A stretch of 64,000 bases of DNA from Aldehydirespirator sp965220645 (GTDB taxonomy: Bacteria; Actinomycetota; Acidimicrobiia; Acidimicrobiales; Aldehydirespiratoraceae): assembly GCA_965220645.1 (NCBI GenBank), contig OZ244836.1, positions 1,364,001-1,428,000 on the forward strand, read 5' to 3'. A program made the translations under genes and the position numbers. The notes under the pieces are model-generated. The model saw only the letters and a list, made by a program, of their open reading frames with translations. It did no database searches and had not been told where the DNA came from. Below are positions 33,778-42,157 of the stretch, one piece after another; the stretch's first letter is position 1, and every line of letters begins with the position of its first letter.

Positions 33778-34034
33778 CTCCTCGGCAGATGGCTGCGGTA
33801 CGTCGGTCGGAGCTTCATGGCGTGGATCACTACGTCACCCTCGTCGAGAGACAGGCTAACAATCTCCAGCAGCAGGCCAGCAAAGTCGGCGCCGATGGTG
33901 AGCACACGCCGCGGATCTTGTTCGGGATCAACTTCGATGATGGTGATCGGGTGCCGCAGGGCGTGCTCGATGGTCTCGCGCGCGATCCCGTGCTTGTAGG
34001 CGGCTGGATGAACCTGCACAACAGGACAATACAT
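33774..34034 (-). CDS. BrnT/DUF4258-like toxin
   Basis: The 86-residue protein shows the BrnT-type RelE-like fold: HPAAYKHGIARETIEHALRH, then DPRRVLTIGADFAGLLLEIV and VVIHAMKLRPTYRSHLPRR. The K-H-G/R-E-x-I start and the IHAM-x-x-R-P-x-Y end are the family's conserved ends. BrnT cuts RNA and is blocked by BrnA; this activity is carried over from the family. AT-rich DNA (TATAAATTAATTAA) directly upstream is a likely promoter. Confidence 0.75.
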   Translation of the reverse strand: MYCPVVQVHPAAYKHGIARETIEHALRHPITIIEVDPEQDPRRVLTIGADFAGLLLEIVSLSLDEGDVVIHAMKLRPTYRSHLPRR

Positions 34035-34103
34035 ATAAATTAATTAAACTTGCTCACATTCTTGGATCTCGCCCCATGCTGGCCGGTCTAGTTGGGTTGC
34101 AGG

Positions 34104-34109
34104 TAAGGT
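34104..34109 (+). promoter_or_regulatory. -10 hexamer TAAGGT for a leaderless gene
   Basis: The hexamer is followed by 7 nt and the GTG at 34117, matching the spacing at 13515, 15825 and 17156. Confidence 0.5.
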
Positions 34110-34116
34110 CTCAGCC

Positions 34117-34452
34117 GTGAGCTTTGCTGTCGAGCCCCGGGAGTTGGCTTCGGTTGCGGACGAACACGGGCCTACGGCCTTCGTGCTCACGGTCGGCAAC
34201 GACGGGCGCACCCGGGTCATTCACGTGAAGGTGGACATCGACGAGCAGGGCGTGATCCGGGCCGTGGTCGGCCGGGGCGCAGCCGCCAACGCGGTCGCCC
34301 GGCCCGATGTGGTCGTGCTGTGGGCGCCGGCCGCCGACGGGTTCAGCCTGATCGCCGACGGGGTCGCCTCAGTGGATGGCGAGCCGAGGCCCGACACGCC
34401 GATCACGATCAAGGTCTTCTCCGCGGTCAGGCATCGGCCCGCCCCCGTCTGA
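34117..34452 (+). CDS. Pyridoxamine 5'-phosphate oxidase-like flavin/F420-binding fold protein
   Basis: The 111-residue protein fits the split-barrel PPOX fold: GPTAFVLTVGNDGRTRVIHV, VVGRGAAANAVARPDVVVLW and GFSLIADGVASVDG. Members bind FMN, F420 or haem, and short actinobacterial ones are often F420-dependent reductases. No catalytic residue can be named from this sequence. It is leaderless (TAAGGT 7 nt before the GTG). The Nudix gene follows 24 bp downstream, suggesting an operon. Confidence 0.7.
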   Translation: MSFAVEPRELASVADEHGPTAFVLTVGNDGRTRVIHVKVDIDEQGVIRAVVGRGAAANAVARPDVVVLWAPAADGFSLIADGVASVDGEPRPDTPITIKVFSAVRHRPAPV

Positions 34453-34476
34453 GCCCCGACCGGACCGACGCCGCTC

Positions 34477-34977
34477 ATGTCGTTTCTGATCCGTCGGCCG
34501 GCGGCCCGATGCGTGCTGCTCGACGGCGCCGGTCGGGTGTTCCTCATCCGATCGGAGGATCCGATCGATCCGCACAAGCCGGAGTGGCTCGAGATTCCCG
34601 GCGGCGGTGTTGACTACGGCGAGGACTCGGCGGCGGCCTGCCGGCGTGAACTGCACGAGGAGACGGGCATCACCGATGTGGAGATGGGGCCGTGCGTGTG
34701 GACGCAGTACGTGGAGTACACGTTCTGTGGAATGCGCTTCGAATCGCACGAGCGGATCCATGTGGCCTGGTGCGAGGGAGGCGAGTTCCGGCCCCGCGGC
34801 CTCGAAGCGCTGGAGGCGGCCGCCTTCATCGGGGCCCGCTGGTGGACCGTCGACGAGTTGATGGCCAACACGGAGCCGACCGTCCCAGCCCGACTGCGGG
34901 AGTTCCTCCCCGCGGTCGTGGCCGGCGAACTAGCCGACCCACCCGTCGACATCTCCCCGGACCTGCCCCGGGCCTAG
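34477..34977 (+). CDS. Nudix hydrolase
   Basis: The 166-residue protein contains a complete Nudix box, GGGVDYGEDSAAACRRELHE followed by ETGI, matching Gx5Ex7REUxEExGU, so metal-dependent pyrophosphohydrolase activity is expected. VFLIRSEDPIDPHKPEWLEI before the box and a late WWTVDEL helix complete the fold. The substrate cannot be assigned. It follows the PPOX-like gene by 24 bp on the same strand. Start ATG at 34477 (MSFLIRRPAARCVLL). Confidence 0.85.
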   Translation: MSFLIRRPAARCVLLDGAGRVFLIRSEDPIDPHKPEWLEIPGGGVDYGEDSAAACRRELHEETGITDVEMGPCVWTQYVEYTFCGMRFESHERIHVAWCEGGEFRPRGLEALEAAAFIGARWWTVDELMANTEPTVPARLREFLPAVVAGELADPPVDISPDLPRA

Positions 34978-34989
34978 GGAGAGAAGGTC

Positions 34990-35061
34990 GCCTACCAGTC
35001 GTCTTCCCGGTCGGCCCGATCAGCCGCCTACCAGTCGTCTTCCCGGTCGGCCCGATCAGCC
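34990..35061. repeat. Perfect 36-bp tandem duplication at the end of a small membrane-protein gene
   Basis: Positions 34990-35025 and 35026-35061 are identical. On the minus strand the second copy holds the final 12 codons and the stop (TGGTAG) of the 86-aa membrane protein; the first copy repeats the same codons and stop just downstream. Thirty-six bp is 12 codons, so loss of the first stop would extend the protein by one unit. Confidence 0.9.
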
Positions 35062-35288
35062 GCCTTCACGCCGTAGCCGATGATTATCGACGGCGCCAGC
35101 AGGACGGAGCCGGCCACGAGAGCGACGGCGGCGATAGTGGCGGGACCGGCAGTGAAGCCGGTGAGGAATCCGGCCACGAACGCGGCTAGCGACACGCCGT
35201 ACAGCGAGTAGCCCGCTCGGCGCCCCGTCCGGGCCAAGCGGGCCAGGCGCTGCCGCCGGGCCAGGACGGGATCGACAGGTTCCGTCAT
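35028..35288 (-). CDS. Small membrane protein (86 aa)
   Basis: The protein has a basic head (PVLARRQRLARLARTGRRAG), two membrane helices (YGVSLAAFVAGFLTGFTA and IAAVALVAGSVLLAPSIIIG) and an acidic end (RADREDDW). Its ATG overlaps the stop of the septum-formation lipoprotein gene by 4 nt, so both are made together. No named family is recognised; small two-helix partners of Septum_form genes occur in actinomycetes. A role at the cell envelope is inferred from the coupling. The end lies in a 36-bp tandem duplication. Confidence 0.7.
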   Translation of the reverse strand: MTEPVDPVLARRQRLARLARTGRRAGYSLYGVSLAAFVAGFLTGFTAGPATIAAVALVAGSVLLAPSIIIGYGVKAADRADREDDW

Positions 35289-35959
35289 CGAGCCGCGCCC
35301 CTAGCCGTGCCCGACACTTGTTCCTCGTCGCGGAGGTACAGCCAGCAATGGACGCCGCGATAGCGGGCCACCTCGTGCTCGAAGTTAGTGCGATTGGGCG
35401 TGAACACGCCGATCTCGTACACGGACAACTCGTAGATCTCCCCCACGAACGTGTCGAACTGCTCGTAGCACACTCGCAAGGCGAAGCCGCGCACCGCGTC
35501 GTCGCCGGGGTAGACGGCAGGACGGGGAGCGTCCAGTTCGAAGGTGTGGTACACCTCGGCCCAGTGGGGCTCGTCGCAGCCGATCCGGGCTGTGATCGCC
35601 AGCCGCCGGCCCGCCTGCAGGCCCTCGAACCGGTTGAAGCAGTCCCCTTCGACCAGGCTGTACTCGTTGATGATCTCGCCGGGAATGTCCAGCGGGTTGA
35701 TCGGTCCCAGCTCGCCAGAATCGTTCGAGCCGTCGTCGCCATCAGCGGCGGAATCGGCGGCGGTGTCCGGTCTGGCCCCGCTGCCCCCCTCGAGAGCCGC
35801 CACCACATCGGCAGTGTTCGTGGGACCCGACGCGGCCACCGCCGCGGCAGGATCGGTGACACCCGCGTCCTCTTCCTCGGGTCCGCCGCTGCACCCCGCC
35901 AGGAGTACCGCCACCGCGGCCAGAAGGGAGCACACCAGGAACCGTAAGGCCACGCCCAT
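35285..35959 (-). CDS. Septum_form-domain lipoprotein
   Basis: The 224-residue protein begins with a lipobox (MGVALRFLVCSLLAAVAVLL, then AGCSGG), followed by an acidic low-complexity linker (~70 residues, Asp/Ala/Gly) and a C-terminal domain with LVEGDCFNRFEG, a C-x-x-P-H (CDEPHWAEVY) and CYEQFDTFVG plus a late CWLY. The Cys pairs and the GDCFN and PHWAEVY motifs match the Septum_form family, thought to act in actinobacterial cell division outside the membrane. I set the start at ATG 35959, where the signal peptide begins. Confidence 0.8.
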   Translation of the reverse strand: MGVALRFLVCSLLAAVAVLLAGCSGGPEEEDAGVTDPAAAVAASGPTNTADVVAALEGGSGARPDTAADSAADGDDGSNDSGELGPINPLDIPGEIINEYSLVEGDCFNRFEGLQAGRRLAITARIGCDEPHWAEVYHTFELDAPRPAVYPGDDAVRGFALRVCYEQFDTFVGEIYELSVYEIGVFTPNRTNFEHEVARYRGVHCWLYLRDEEQVSGTARGAAR

Positions 35960-36210
35960 CGAGCCGGAGACTAGGAGATCGGCCTCGACAAGCGCGTGCA
36001 AATGGGTGAGAACGTGTCGCGTCGCAGCGGTGACACTCCCGTTCTTGTTCTCCTCGCGCACGGGTCGCCGGGATCGAGCCGGCATCGGCGCCGATGTTCG
36101 TGGTGATGCAGCTGGTCGGTGCGGCACTCGCCGCGGCGACGGCTCGACTCCTCTATCCGCCTGCCCGCTCGTAGAGTGACGCCCCCAGCCGCTGACCTCC
36201 GAGGCGCCCG

Positions 36211-37398
36211 ATGACAAGCCTGGGCTTCGCTGCCTTCGACGCTGACAACCACTACTACGAGGCCACCGACGCCTTCATCCGCCACGTCGACCCCAAGATG
36301 CACAAGCGCTGCATGCAGTGGGCCACCGTGGACGGCCGTGAACGCTTGCTGGTGGCCGGTCGAATCAACCGCTTCATCCCCAATCCCACTTTCGATCCGG
36401 TGGCGAGGCCAGGCTGCCTGGACGAATACTTCAGAGGCAAGGTTCCCGCCGCCGACATGCGTGAAGCCTTCGGCAAGCTCGAGCCGATCGCGGCCGCGTA
36501 CCGGGATCGCGACGCTCGTGTCGAGTTGTTGGACTCCCAGGGACTGCATGCGTGCTTCCTGTTCCCAACGCTTGGCGTGGGCATGGAGGCCGCCCTGGAG
36601 CACGATCCGGCCGCACTGACGGCTGCGTTCGGGGGATTCAACCGTTGGCTGGCCGACGACTGGGGGTTCGCCTATCGCGACCGGCTCTTCACGGCCGGAT
36701 ACCTGACGCTGGCCGACCCCGACTGGGCCCTCGACGAGATCGACTGGCTGATCGCAAACGACGTGCGGGTGGTGAACGTGCGGCCTTCGTCGGTGCCCGA
36801 CGGCGCCGGCGGCCGGCGCTCGCTGGGTCACCCCGCCCACGAGAAGGTGTGGCAGCGGCTGGACGATCACGGCATCACGGTGGCCATGCACTCGGGCGAC
36901 TCCGGTTACGGGTTCCTGCTGGAGCACTGGGGGGTGGACAGCCAGTTCGAGTCGTTCCGCTACAACGCCCTCAAGAGCCTGCTCACGTACTCGCCGATCT
37001 CCGACGCGCTGGCTTCGCTGCTGGCCGAGGGTGTTCTGAGCCGGCACCGCAACCTGCGGGTCGCCACCATCGAGACCGGCTCGGAGTGGGTGTGGCCGTT
37101 CGTGAAGAAGCTCGCCAAGACGTACCGCCAGCAGCGCCATGCCTTCGAGGAGGATCCTCTCGAGGCGTTCCGGCGCCAGGTATGGATCGCGCCCTACTAC
37201 GAGGACGACCTTCTCGGGTTGCGCGACCTGATCGGCGCCGACCACATGCTGTTCGGGTCGGACTTCCCTCACGCCGAGGGCCTGGCCGATCCGGTGTCGT
37301 TCGTGCACGACCTCGCCGGGTTCTCCGACGAGGAGATCGAGCAGGTGATGTGCGACAACGGCCTCTCGCTCACCCAGCGGGCCTCCGGTTCTGTTTGA
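36211..37398 (+). CDS. Amidohydrolase 2-family metal enzyme
   Basis: The 395-residue protein opens FAAFDADNHYYEATDAFIRH, where the D-x-D/N-H pair replaces the usual HxH metal site, and continues with the amidohydrolase-2 barrel: GLHACFLFPTLGVG, VVNVRPSSVPDG, ITVAMHSGDSGYGF (His ligand), RVATIETGSEWV and MLFGSDFPHAEG (the metal Asp). The family holds decarboxylases such as ACMSD and LigW and hydrolases acting on carboxylates, often in aromatic breakdown. It is a single gene; Tag follows 37 bp later. Substrate unknown. Confidence 0.8.
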   Translation: MTSLGFAAFDADNHYYEATDAFIRHVDPKMHKRCMQWATVDGRERLLVAGRINRFIPNPTFDPVARPGCLDEYFRGKVPAADMREAFGKLEPIAAAYRDRDARVELLDSQGLHACFLFPTLGVGMEAALEHDPAALTAAFGGFNRWLADDWGFAYRDRLFTAGYLTLADPDWALDEIDWLIANDVRVVNVRPSSVPDGAGGRRSLGHPAHEKVWQRLDDHGITVAMHSGDSGYGFLLEHWGVDSQFESFRYNALKSLLTYSPISDALASLLAEGVLSRHRNLRVATIETGSEWVWPFVKKLAKTYRQQRHAFEEDPLEAFRRQVWIAPYYEDDLLGLRDLIGADHMLFGSDFPHAEGLADPVSFVHDLAGFSDEEIEQVMCDNGLSLTQRASGSV

Positions 37399-37434
37399 GC
37401 AAACCCGCCCTCGACGCCGTCTACCTCGAACAGA

Positions 37435-38073
37435 ATGGGCGGCGTGACCGCAACGACGCTGATCGGTGCCGACGGCCGGGTGCGGTGCTGGTGGCCGGGC
37501 GAGGACGAGGGCTACGTCGCCTACCACGACCAACAGTGGGGGCGCCCAGTCACCGATGACGACCGGCTGTTCGAGAAGCTCTGCCTGGAGGGCTTCCAGT
37601 CCGGCTTGTCGTGGCTGACGATCCTGCGCAAGCGCGACAACTTCCGGGCCGCCTTCAGCGGCTTCGACATCGCGGCGGTCGCTGCCTTCGGCCCGGGAGA
37701 CATCGAGCGGCTGCTGAACGACGTCGGCATCGTTCGCCATCGAGGCAAGATCGCCTCAGCCGTCAACAACGCGCGCAGAACTGTGGAGATCATCGAGGAG
37801 TTCGACTCGCTCGCGGCCTACATCTGGGCCTGGGAACCGACCGCAGTCGCGGCTCTTCCGGCTGGCAAGGAATGGCTGCCCGCGTCCACGCCGGAGTCCG
37901 CAGCCCTGGCCCGGGACCTGAAGCGGCGAGGATGGAGCTTCGTCGGTCCCACCACCGTGTACGCCTTCATGCAGTCGATGGGCCTGGTCAACGACCACAT
38001 GGAGGGCTGCTTCGCCCGTGCGGAGTGTGAATCGGAGCGGGCCGCGTTGGCCCGCCCGCGCCGCGGAGGTTAA
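37435..38073 (+). CDS. tag: DNA-3-methyladenine glycosylase I
   Basis: The 212-residue protein shows the Tag pattern: RCWWPGEDEGYVAYHDQQWG with the base-pocket aromatic residues, LFEKLCLEGFQSGLSWLTIL, an F-x-x-F-D step, GIVRHRGKIASAVNNARRTV with the helix-hairpin-helix, and RRGWSFVGPTTVYAFMQSMG and VNDHMEGC near the end, where Cys/His residues bind zinc. The enzyme removes 3-methyladenine from alkylated DNA in the cytosol. It overlaps the stop of the facing amidohydrolase by 4 bp. Length matches the family (~190-200). Confidence 0.9.
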   Translation: MGGVTATTLIGADGRVRCWWPGEDEGYVAYHDQQWGRPVTDDDRLFEKLCLEGFQSGLSWLTILRKRDNFRAAFSGFDIAAVAAFGPGDIERLLNDVGIVRHRGKIASAVNNARRTVEIIEEFDSLAAYIWAWEPTAVAALPAGKEWLPASTPESAALARDLKRRGWSFVGPTTVYAFMQSMGLVNDHMEGCFARAECESERAALARPRRGG

Positions 38074-39440
38074 TCGGCGACCATCGGGATGGCGGCCACT
38101 CCCTCGCGGCGGTTCAGCAGGTCCACCGTGCGGTCGTGGATCTCCGTCAGCGCCTCGGACTCGTCCACGCCGCAGATCTCACCGGCCGACACGCAGGCCC
38201 AGCCCTGCACCCAGACGTCTCGCACGTCACTGGAACGGCCTGCAAACACCAGGTTCCAGAGAATCGGGTCATGGCCCTCGGCCAGCGCGACGGGCAGCAG
38301 GTGGGGCTGCCACAGATCCACGGTGATCAGGTCGGCCTGCTTGCCGACCTCCAGCGAGCCGACCTCGTCATCGATTCCCAGCAAGCGGGCGCCGTCGATG
38401 GTGGCCATCCGCAACGCCTCGTCGGCGCTCACCGCGGTGGCATCCAGGCGGGTCACCTTCTGCAGTAGCGATCCGATCTTCATGCACTCCCACATGCTGA
38501 CCGAGTTGTTGGAGATGCCCCCATCGGTGCCGAGCCCGACCACCACACCCTCGCGCCAGAACCGCTCCAGCGGGGCGGTGCCGCCGGCCAGCTTCATGTT
38601 GCTGACCGGGCAGTGGGCCACACCGGTGCCGGTCTCGGCCAGCACCGCGATCTCGGCGTCGTCGACATACACGCAGTGGGCCAGCACCGAGCCGGGTCTC
38701 AGGATTCCCCGCTCATTGAAGACATGGACGGGCCGGTCGCCGAACAGCTCCACGACCACGTCCACCGCCTCGCGCTGCTCGCTGGTGTGGGTGTGGATGC
38801 TCACCCCGTAGGCGTCGGCCAGCTCGCTCACCCGGCGAAACATCTGCTCCGAGCAGTAGGTGATGTGCTCCAGCCCGAGCCACACCTTCACCCGCCCGTT
38901 GTGCGTGTTGTGGCAGTCCCGGATCAGCTGCTCGCTCGCTTCCAGCGTCTCGAAGAAGTGCTTGGTCGGATGGTCGGCTGCGTAGGGCACCAGATGCGCC
39001 CTCATGCCCAGCGCGGCCGCGGCCTCCGCACCCTTGTGCGGGTAGCGGTACATGTCCATGACGGCGGTGGTTCCGCCCTTGAGCGCCTCCATGTAACTGA
39101 CCAGGTACCCGAAGTAGGCGTCATCGGGTGTGAGCACCTGGTGCTCGCGCTGGTACTCGGGCAGCCAGTCCATCAGCTGGGCGTTCTCGGAGTAGCCCTT
39201 GAGCAGGCTGGAGTGGCTGTGGACATCGATCAGACCGGGAAGCACCGCAAGCCGGCCTCCCGCGTCGATCACGGTCGCCGTGCCGGGCACTTCGACGTTG
39301 CCGGCCGGACCGACTGCGGTTATGACGCCGTCGGAGAAGACGACGGAGCCCGGGTTGAAGCTCCTGGAGCCCTCGTCACAGCAGTAGACGGCGGCGTTGA
39401 CGATGGCGGTCGTGCCCGGTGTGTCTGCCTGGTTGCTCAT
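38070..39440 (-). CDS. Amidohydrolase/deaminase of the guanine- or SAH-deaminase type
   Basis: The 456-residue enzyme has the metal-dependent deaminase barrel: LAVLPGLIDVHSHSSLLKGY (the HxH ligands), GTTAVMDMYRYP, VKVWLGLEHITYCSEQMFR, SIHTHTSEQREAVDVVVELF, SVLAHCVYVDDAEI and VVVGLGTDGGISNNS (metal Asp), and an end DLITVDLWQPH that forms the beta-sandwich. This is the TrzN/AtzA/SAH-deaminase layout; the ligand set is complete. Natural substrates include thiomethyladenosine/SAH, guanine and chlorinated triazines. It is divergent from the molybdoenzyme gene, with 85 bp between them. Confidence 0.85.
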   Translation of the reverse strand: MSNQADTPGTTAIVNAAVYCCDEGSRSFNPGSVVFSDGVITAVGPAGNVEVPGTATVIDAGGRLAVLPGLIDVHSHSSLLKGYSENAQLMDWLPEYQREHQVLTPDDAYFGYLVSYMEALKGGTTAVMDMYRYPHKGAEAAAALGMRAHLVPYAADHPTKHFFETLEASEQLIRDCHNTHNGRVKVWLGLEHITYCSEQMFRRVSELADAYGVSIHTHTSEQREAVDVVVELFGDRPVHVFNERGILRPGSVLAHCVYVDDAEIAVLAETGTGVAHCPVSNMKLAGGTAPLERFWREGVVVGLGTDGGISNNSVSMWECMKIGSLLQKVTRLDATAVSADEALRMATIDGARLLGIDDEVGSLEVGKQADLITVDLWQPHLLPVALAEGHDPILWNLVFAGRSSDVRDVWVQGWACVSAGEICGVDESEALTEIHDRTVDLLNRREGVAAIPMVAD

Positions 39441-39525
39441 GGGATCCTCCGCCTCCGAACGTAGCCGGTTCTCGTCGCGGCGTCCGTGTGCGCGAGACTG
39501 CCGCCGACGACCCAGGAGGCGGCCG

Positions 39526-42117
39526 ATGGAGACGATTCAGGGGGCGCGCTCGGGCACTGCCTTCGGTGACGGATGGGTCCGCAGCGCCTGCACGATCTGC
39601 ATGAACCGGTGCGGGATCCTGGCTCATGTCAACGAAGACGACGTGGTCGACAAGATCCTCGGCGACCCCGATAATCCTCACAACGGCGGCCGCACCTGCG
39701 CCAAGGGCGACGCCGGCTTCGAGGGCCTGACCGACCCCGGTCGGATCACCACCCCGTTGAGGCGCACCAACCCGGAGAAGGGCGTGGGCGTCGATCCCGG
39801 CTGGGTGCCGATCAGCTGGGACGAGGCCCTCGACGAGATAGCTGGACACCTGCGCGCCACCGTCGCCGATGACCCCGAGAAGATCCTCTACACCAGCTTC
39901 GACATCTTCCATCTGAGGGGTGCGCTGGCTGCGTCGTGGGTCACCGGGCTGGGGATGCCGGGCTATTCCACCTGGTCGGCCGCCATCTTCTGCGGCAACA
40001 ACGTGCACGGCATCGCCTACATGAACCAGAACGCGTTCGAGGGCACGCCCGACCCCACCTACAGCCGCTACATCCTCAACTTCGGCGCCCAGTTCGGCTC
40101 GGTCGTGCACTACGACACGATGCACGCCACCCACGCGCTGTCGGTGCGCCGCTCGGATGTGAAGCTGGTATCGATCGATCCGGTGTGCTCCTCGGCGGCG
40201 GCCGTGGCCGACGAGTGGGTGCCGATCCGGCCCGGGACCGACGCCGCCTTGATCCTGGGCATGGTCGACCAGCTCCTCAACGAACTGGGGATCTACGACC
40301 GCGAGTTCCTGAAGAACTTCACCAACGCCGCCTACCTCGTCGGCCCCGATGGCCGCTATGTCCGTGACCCCGGCAGCGGTAAACCAATGGTGTGGGACGA
40401 ACACAACGGCGCGCAACCCTTCGACGCGGGAACCGGCAACGCGGCATTGAGAGGCGTCTACGGCGTGGACGGCGCCGAGGCCCGTCCCGGCCTTCAAGTG
40501 CTCGCGGACCATGTGCGCTCCTACACGCCCGAGTACGTCGAGTCCGTCACCACCGTGCCGGCCGAGACGGTGCGCCGCCTGGCCCGGGAGTTCGGCGAGG
40601 CGGCCTGCATCGGAGAGACCATCACCATCGACGGCACCGAGTTGCCGTACCGGCCCGCCACCGCCATCTGGTACCGGGGCCTGTCGGCCCACAAGCACTC
40701 GATGCTCAACGGCCTGTCCATCATCCTGCTGCCCACGCTGGTGGGCGCCATCGACGTGCCCGGGGGCCTGCTTGGCGAGCCCTGGGGGTTGCTGGGCAAG
40801 GTCAAGGACCGCACCTACACCTCGACGGCCAGCGCCGACGGGCTGATCTCGCAAGGATTCATCGGCGGTGGCCGGGTGGGAGGCCTGTACCCGCCGCGGC
40901 CGACCAGTGCGCCTCGCACCACCGAGATGTGGGAGCTGCTGCCGTGCGCCCCCTACGGGACCGTCTTCTCGCTGCTCAACTCGGAGCAGCCCGAGCTGTT
41001 CGGATCGCCGCCGTTCCCGTCGATGCTGCTCACCTACCAGTCCAACATGATGAAGACATCAGGCCCGCCCGACATCGTGGAGCGGTTCATTAAGCGGATC
41101 GGATTCGTCGCCTCGATCGCCCGGCGCTTCGAGGAGACGACGATGATGGCCGACATCGTGCTGCCCGACCTGCACTACCTGGAGCGGTTGACCCCCTTCG
41201 CCTACCAGCACCTCTCCTCGGGCGATAGCCCCCACTCGGTGTACGGGGCCAAGCCGGTGGTGGCATCGACGATCGAGGGCCCGGTGCCGGGCGAGCCCTA
41301 TGTGGACGCCATGCAGATCTACCTGGAGCTGCTGCGGCGGGCCGGCCGGCTGTCGCACTTCAACGAGGCCTTCAACAACATCGCCAAGATGCGGGAGCCC
41401 TACCGGCTCGACCCGGAGAGCAGCTATTCCTACTTCGAGATCTGCGACTGCTGGCTGCGCAACACCCTCGGAGACGACAAGGGACTCGACTGGCACCTCA
41501 GCGACGGTCTCTGGACCGACACCAAGACCGTGCAGGAGAAGTACCCCCGGCAGTTCTTCGAGGCCAGGGCCCAGGTGTACTTCGAGTTCATGCTTAACGC
41601 CAAGGACGACCTGGAGCGCACAGTGCGGGAGCTGGGCATCCCGTGGGAGACCGACGACTACCAGCCGGTGCCCGACTGGAAGCCGGGTCCGGCCTATGAG
41701 CGGTCCGAGCCCCACAACCTGTTCGTCGTGAACATGAAGGTCCCCAACCACGCCCTGTCGCACACCCACAAGAACTCGATCCTGAACACGCTCTCCAACC
41801 GGCACAACGACTTGAAGTCGGTGTGGATCAACCCGAAGACCGCGGCCGACCGGGGCATCGCCAACGGCGACCGGGTCGAGATCGAGACCACCCAGGGGCG
41901 GTGCCAGACGGCCACCGCCCGGGTCACCCAGCTCGTGCATCCCGAGGTGCTGGCCACCCAGGGCTGTGGCGGCGGCTGGACCGGGGGCAGCGCCGGCGAC
42001 GAGATCAACTTCAACGCCCTGCTGAACATCGATGTCGCTCACATCGACTTCGTCTCGGGTGCTCTGGACTCCGCCATCGCGGCCGACGTGCGCCCGGTAC
42101 ACAGGGGTGCGCGGTGA
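39526..42117 (+). CDS. Molybdopterin oxidoreductase, catalytic subunit (Psr/Dms-like complex)
   Basis: The 863-residue protein begins with a [4Fe-4S] site (ACTICMNRCGIL, with the fourth Cys in NGGRTCAKG) and has the molybdopterin-binding domains of the DMSO-reductase superfamily: the WVPISWDEALDEIAGHLRAT start, VKLVSIDPVCSSAAAVADEW, the PTLVGAIDVPGG bridge and a C-terminal GDRVEIETTQGRCQTATARV barrel. It has no twin-arginine signal, so the active site faces the cytosol. With the next two genes it makes a three-subunit membrane complex. The ATG lies 8 nt after CAGGAGG. The substrate is unknown; polysulfide, thiosulfate, sulfonate- and formate-type enzymes share this frame. Confidence 0.85.
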   Translation: METIQGARSGTAFGDGWVRSACTICMNRCGILAHVNEDDVVDKILGDPDNPHNGGRTCAKGDAGFEGLTDPGRITTPLRRTNPEKGVGVDPGWVPISWDEALDEIAGHLRATVADDPEKILYTSFDIFHLRGALAASWVTGLGMPGYSTWSAAIFCGNNVHGIAYMNQNAFEGTPDPTYSRYILNFGAQFGSVVHYDTMHATHALSVRRSDVKLVSIDPVCSSAAAVADEWVPIRPGTDAALILGMVDQLLNELGIYDREFLKNFTNAAYLVGPDGRYVRDPGSGKPMVWDEHNGAQPFDAGTGNAALRGVYGVDGAEARPGLQVLADHVRSYTPEYVESVTTVPAETVRRLAREFGEAACIGETITIDGTELPYRPATAIWYRGLSAHKHSMLNGLSIILLPTLVGAIDVPGGLLGEPWGLLGKVKDRTYTSTASADGLISQGFIGGGRVGGLYPPRPTSAPRTTEMWELLPCAPYGTVFSLLNSEQPELFGSPPFPSMLLTYQSNMMKTSGPPDIVERFIKRIGFVASIARRFEETTMMADIVLPDLHYLERLTPFAYQHLSSGDSPHSVYGAKPVVASTIEGPVPGEPYVDAMQIYLELLRRAGRLSHFNEAFNNIAKMREPYRLDPESSYSYFEICDCWLRNTLGDDKGLDWHLSDGLWTDTKTVQEKYPRQFFEARAQVYFEFMLNAKDDLERTVRELGIPWETDDYQPVPDWKPGPAYERSEPHNLFVVNMKVPNHALSHTHKNSILNTLSNRHNDLKSVWINPKTAADRGIANGDRVEIETTQGRCQTATARVTQLVHPEVLATQGCGGGWTGGSAGDEINFNALLNIDVAHIDFVSGALDSAIAADVRPVHRGAR

Positions 42118-42157
42118 CCCGCCGGGCGGTCATGGGCGAGGCAGACGGAGGCCCGCG

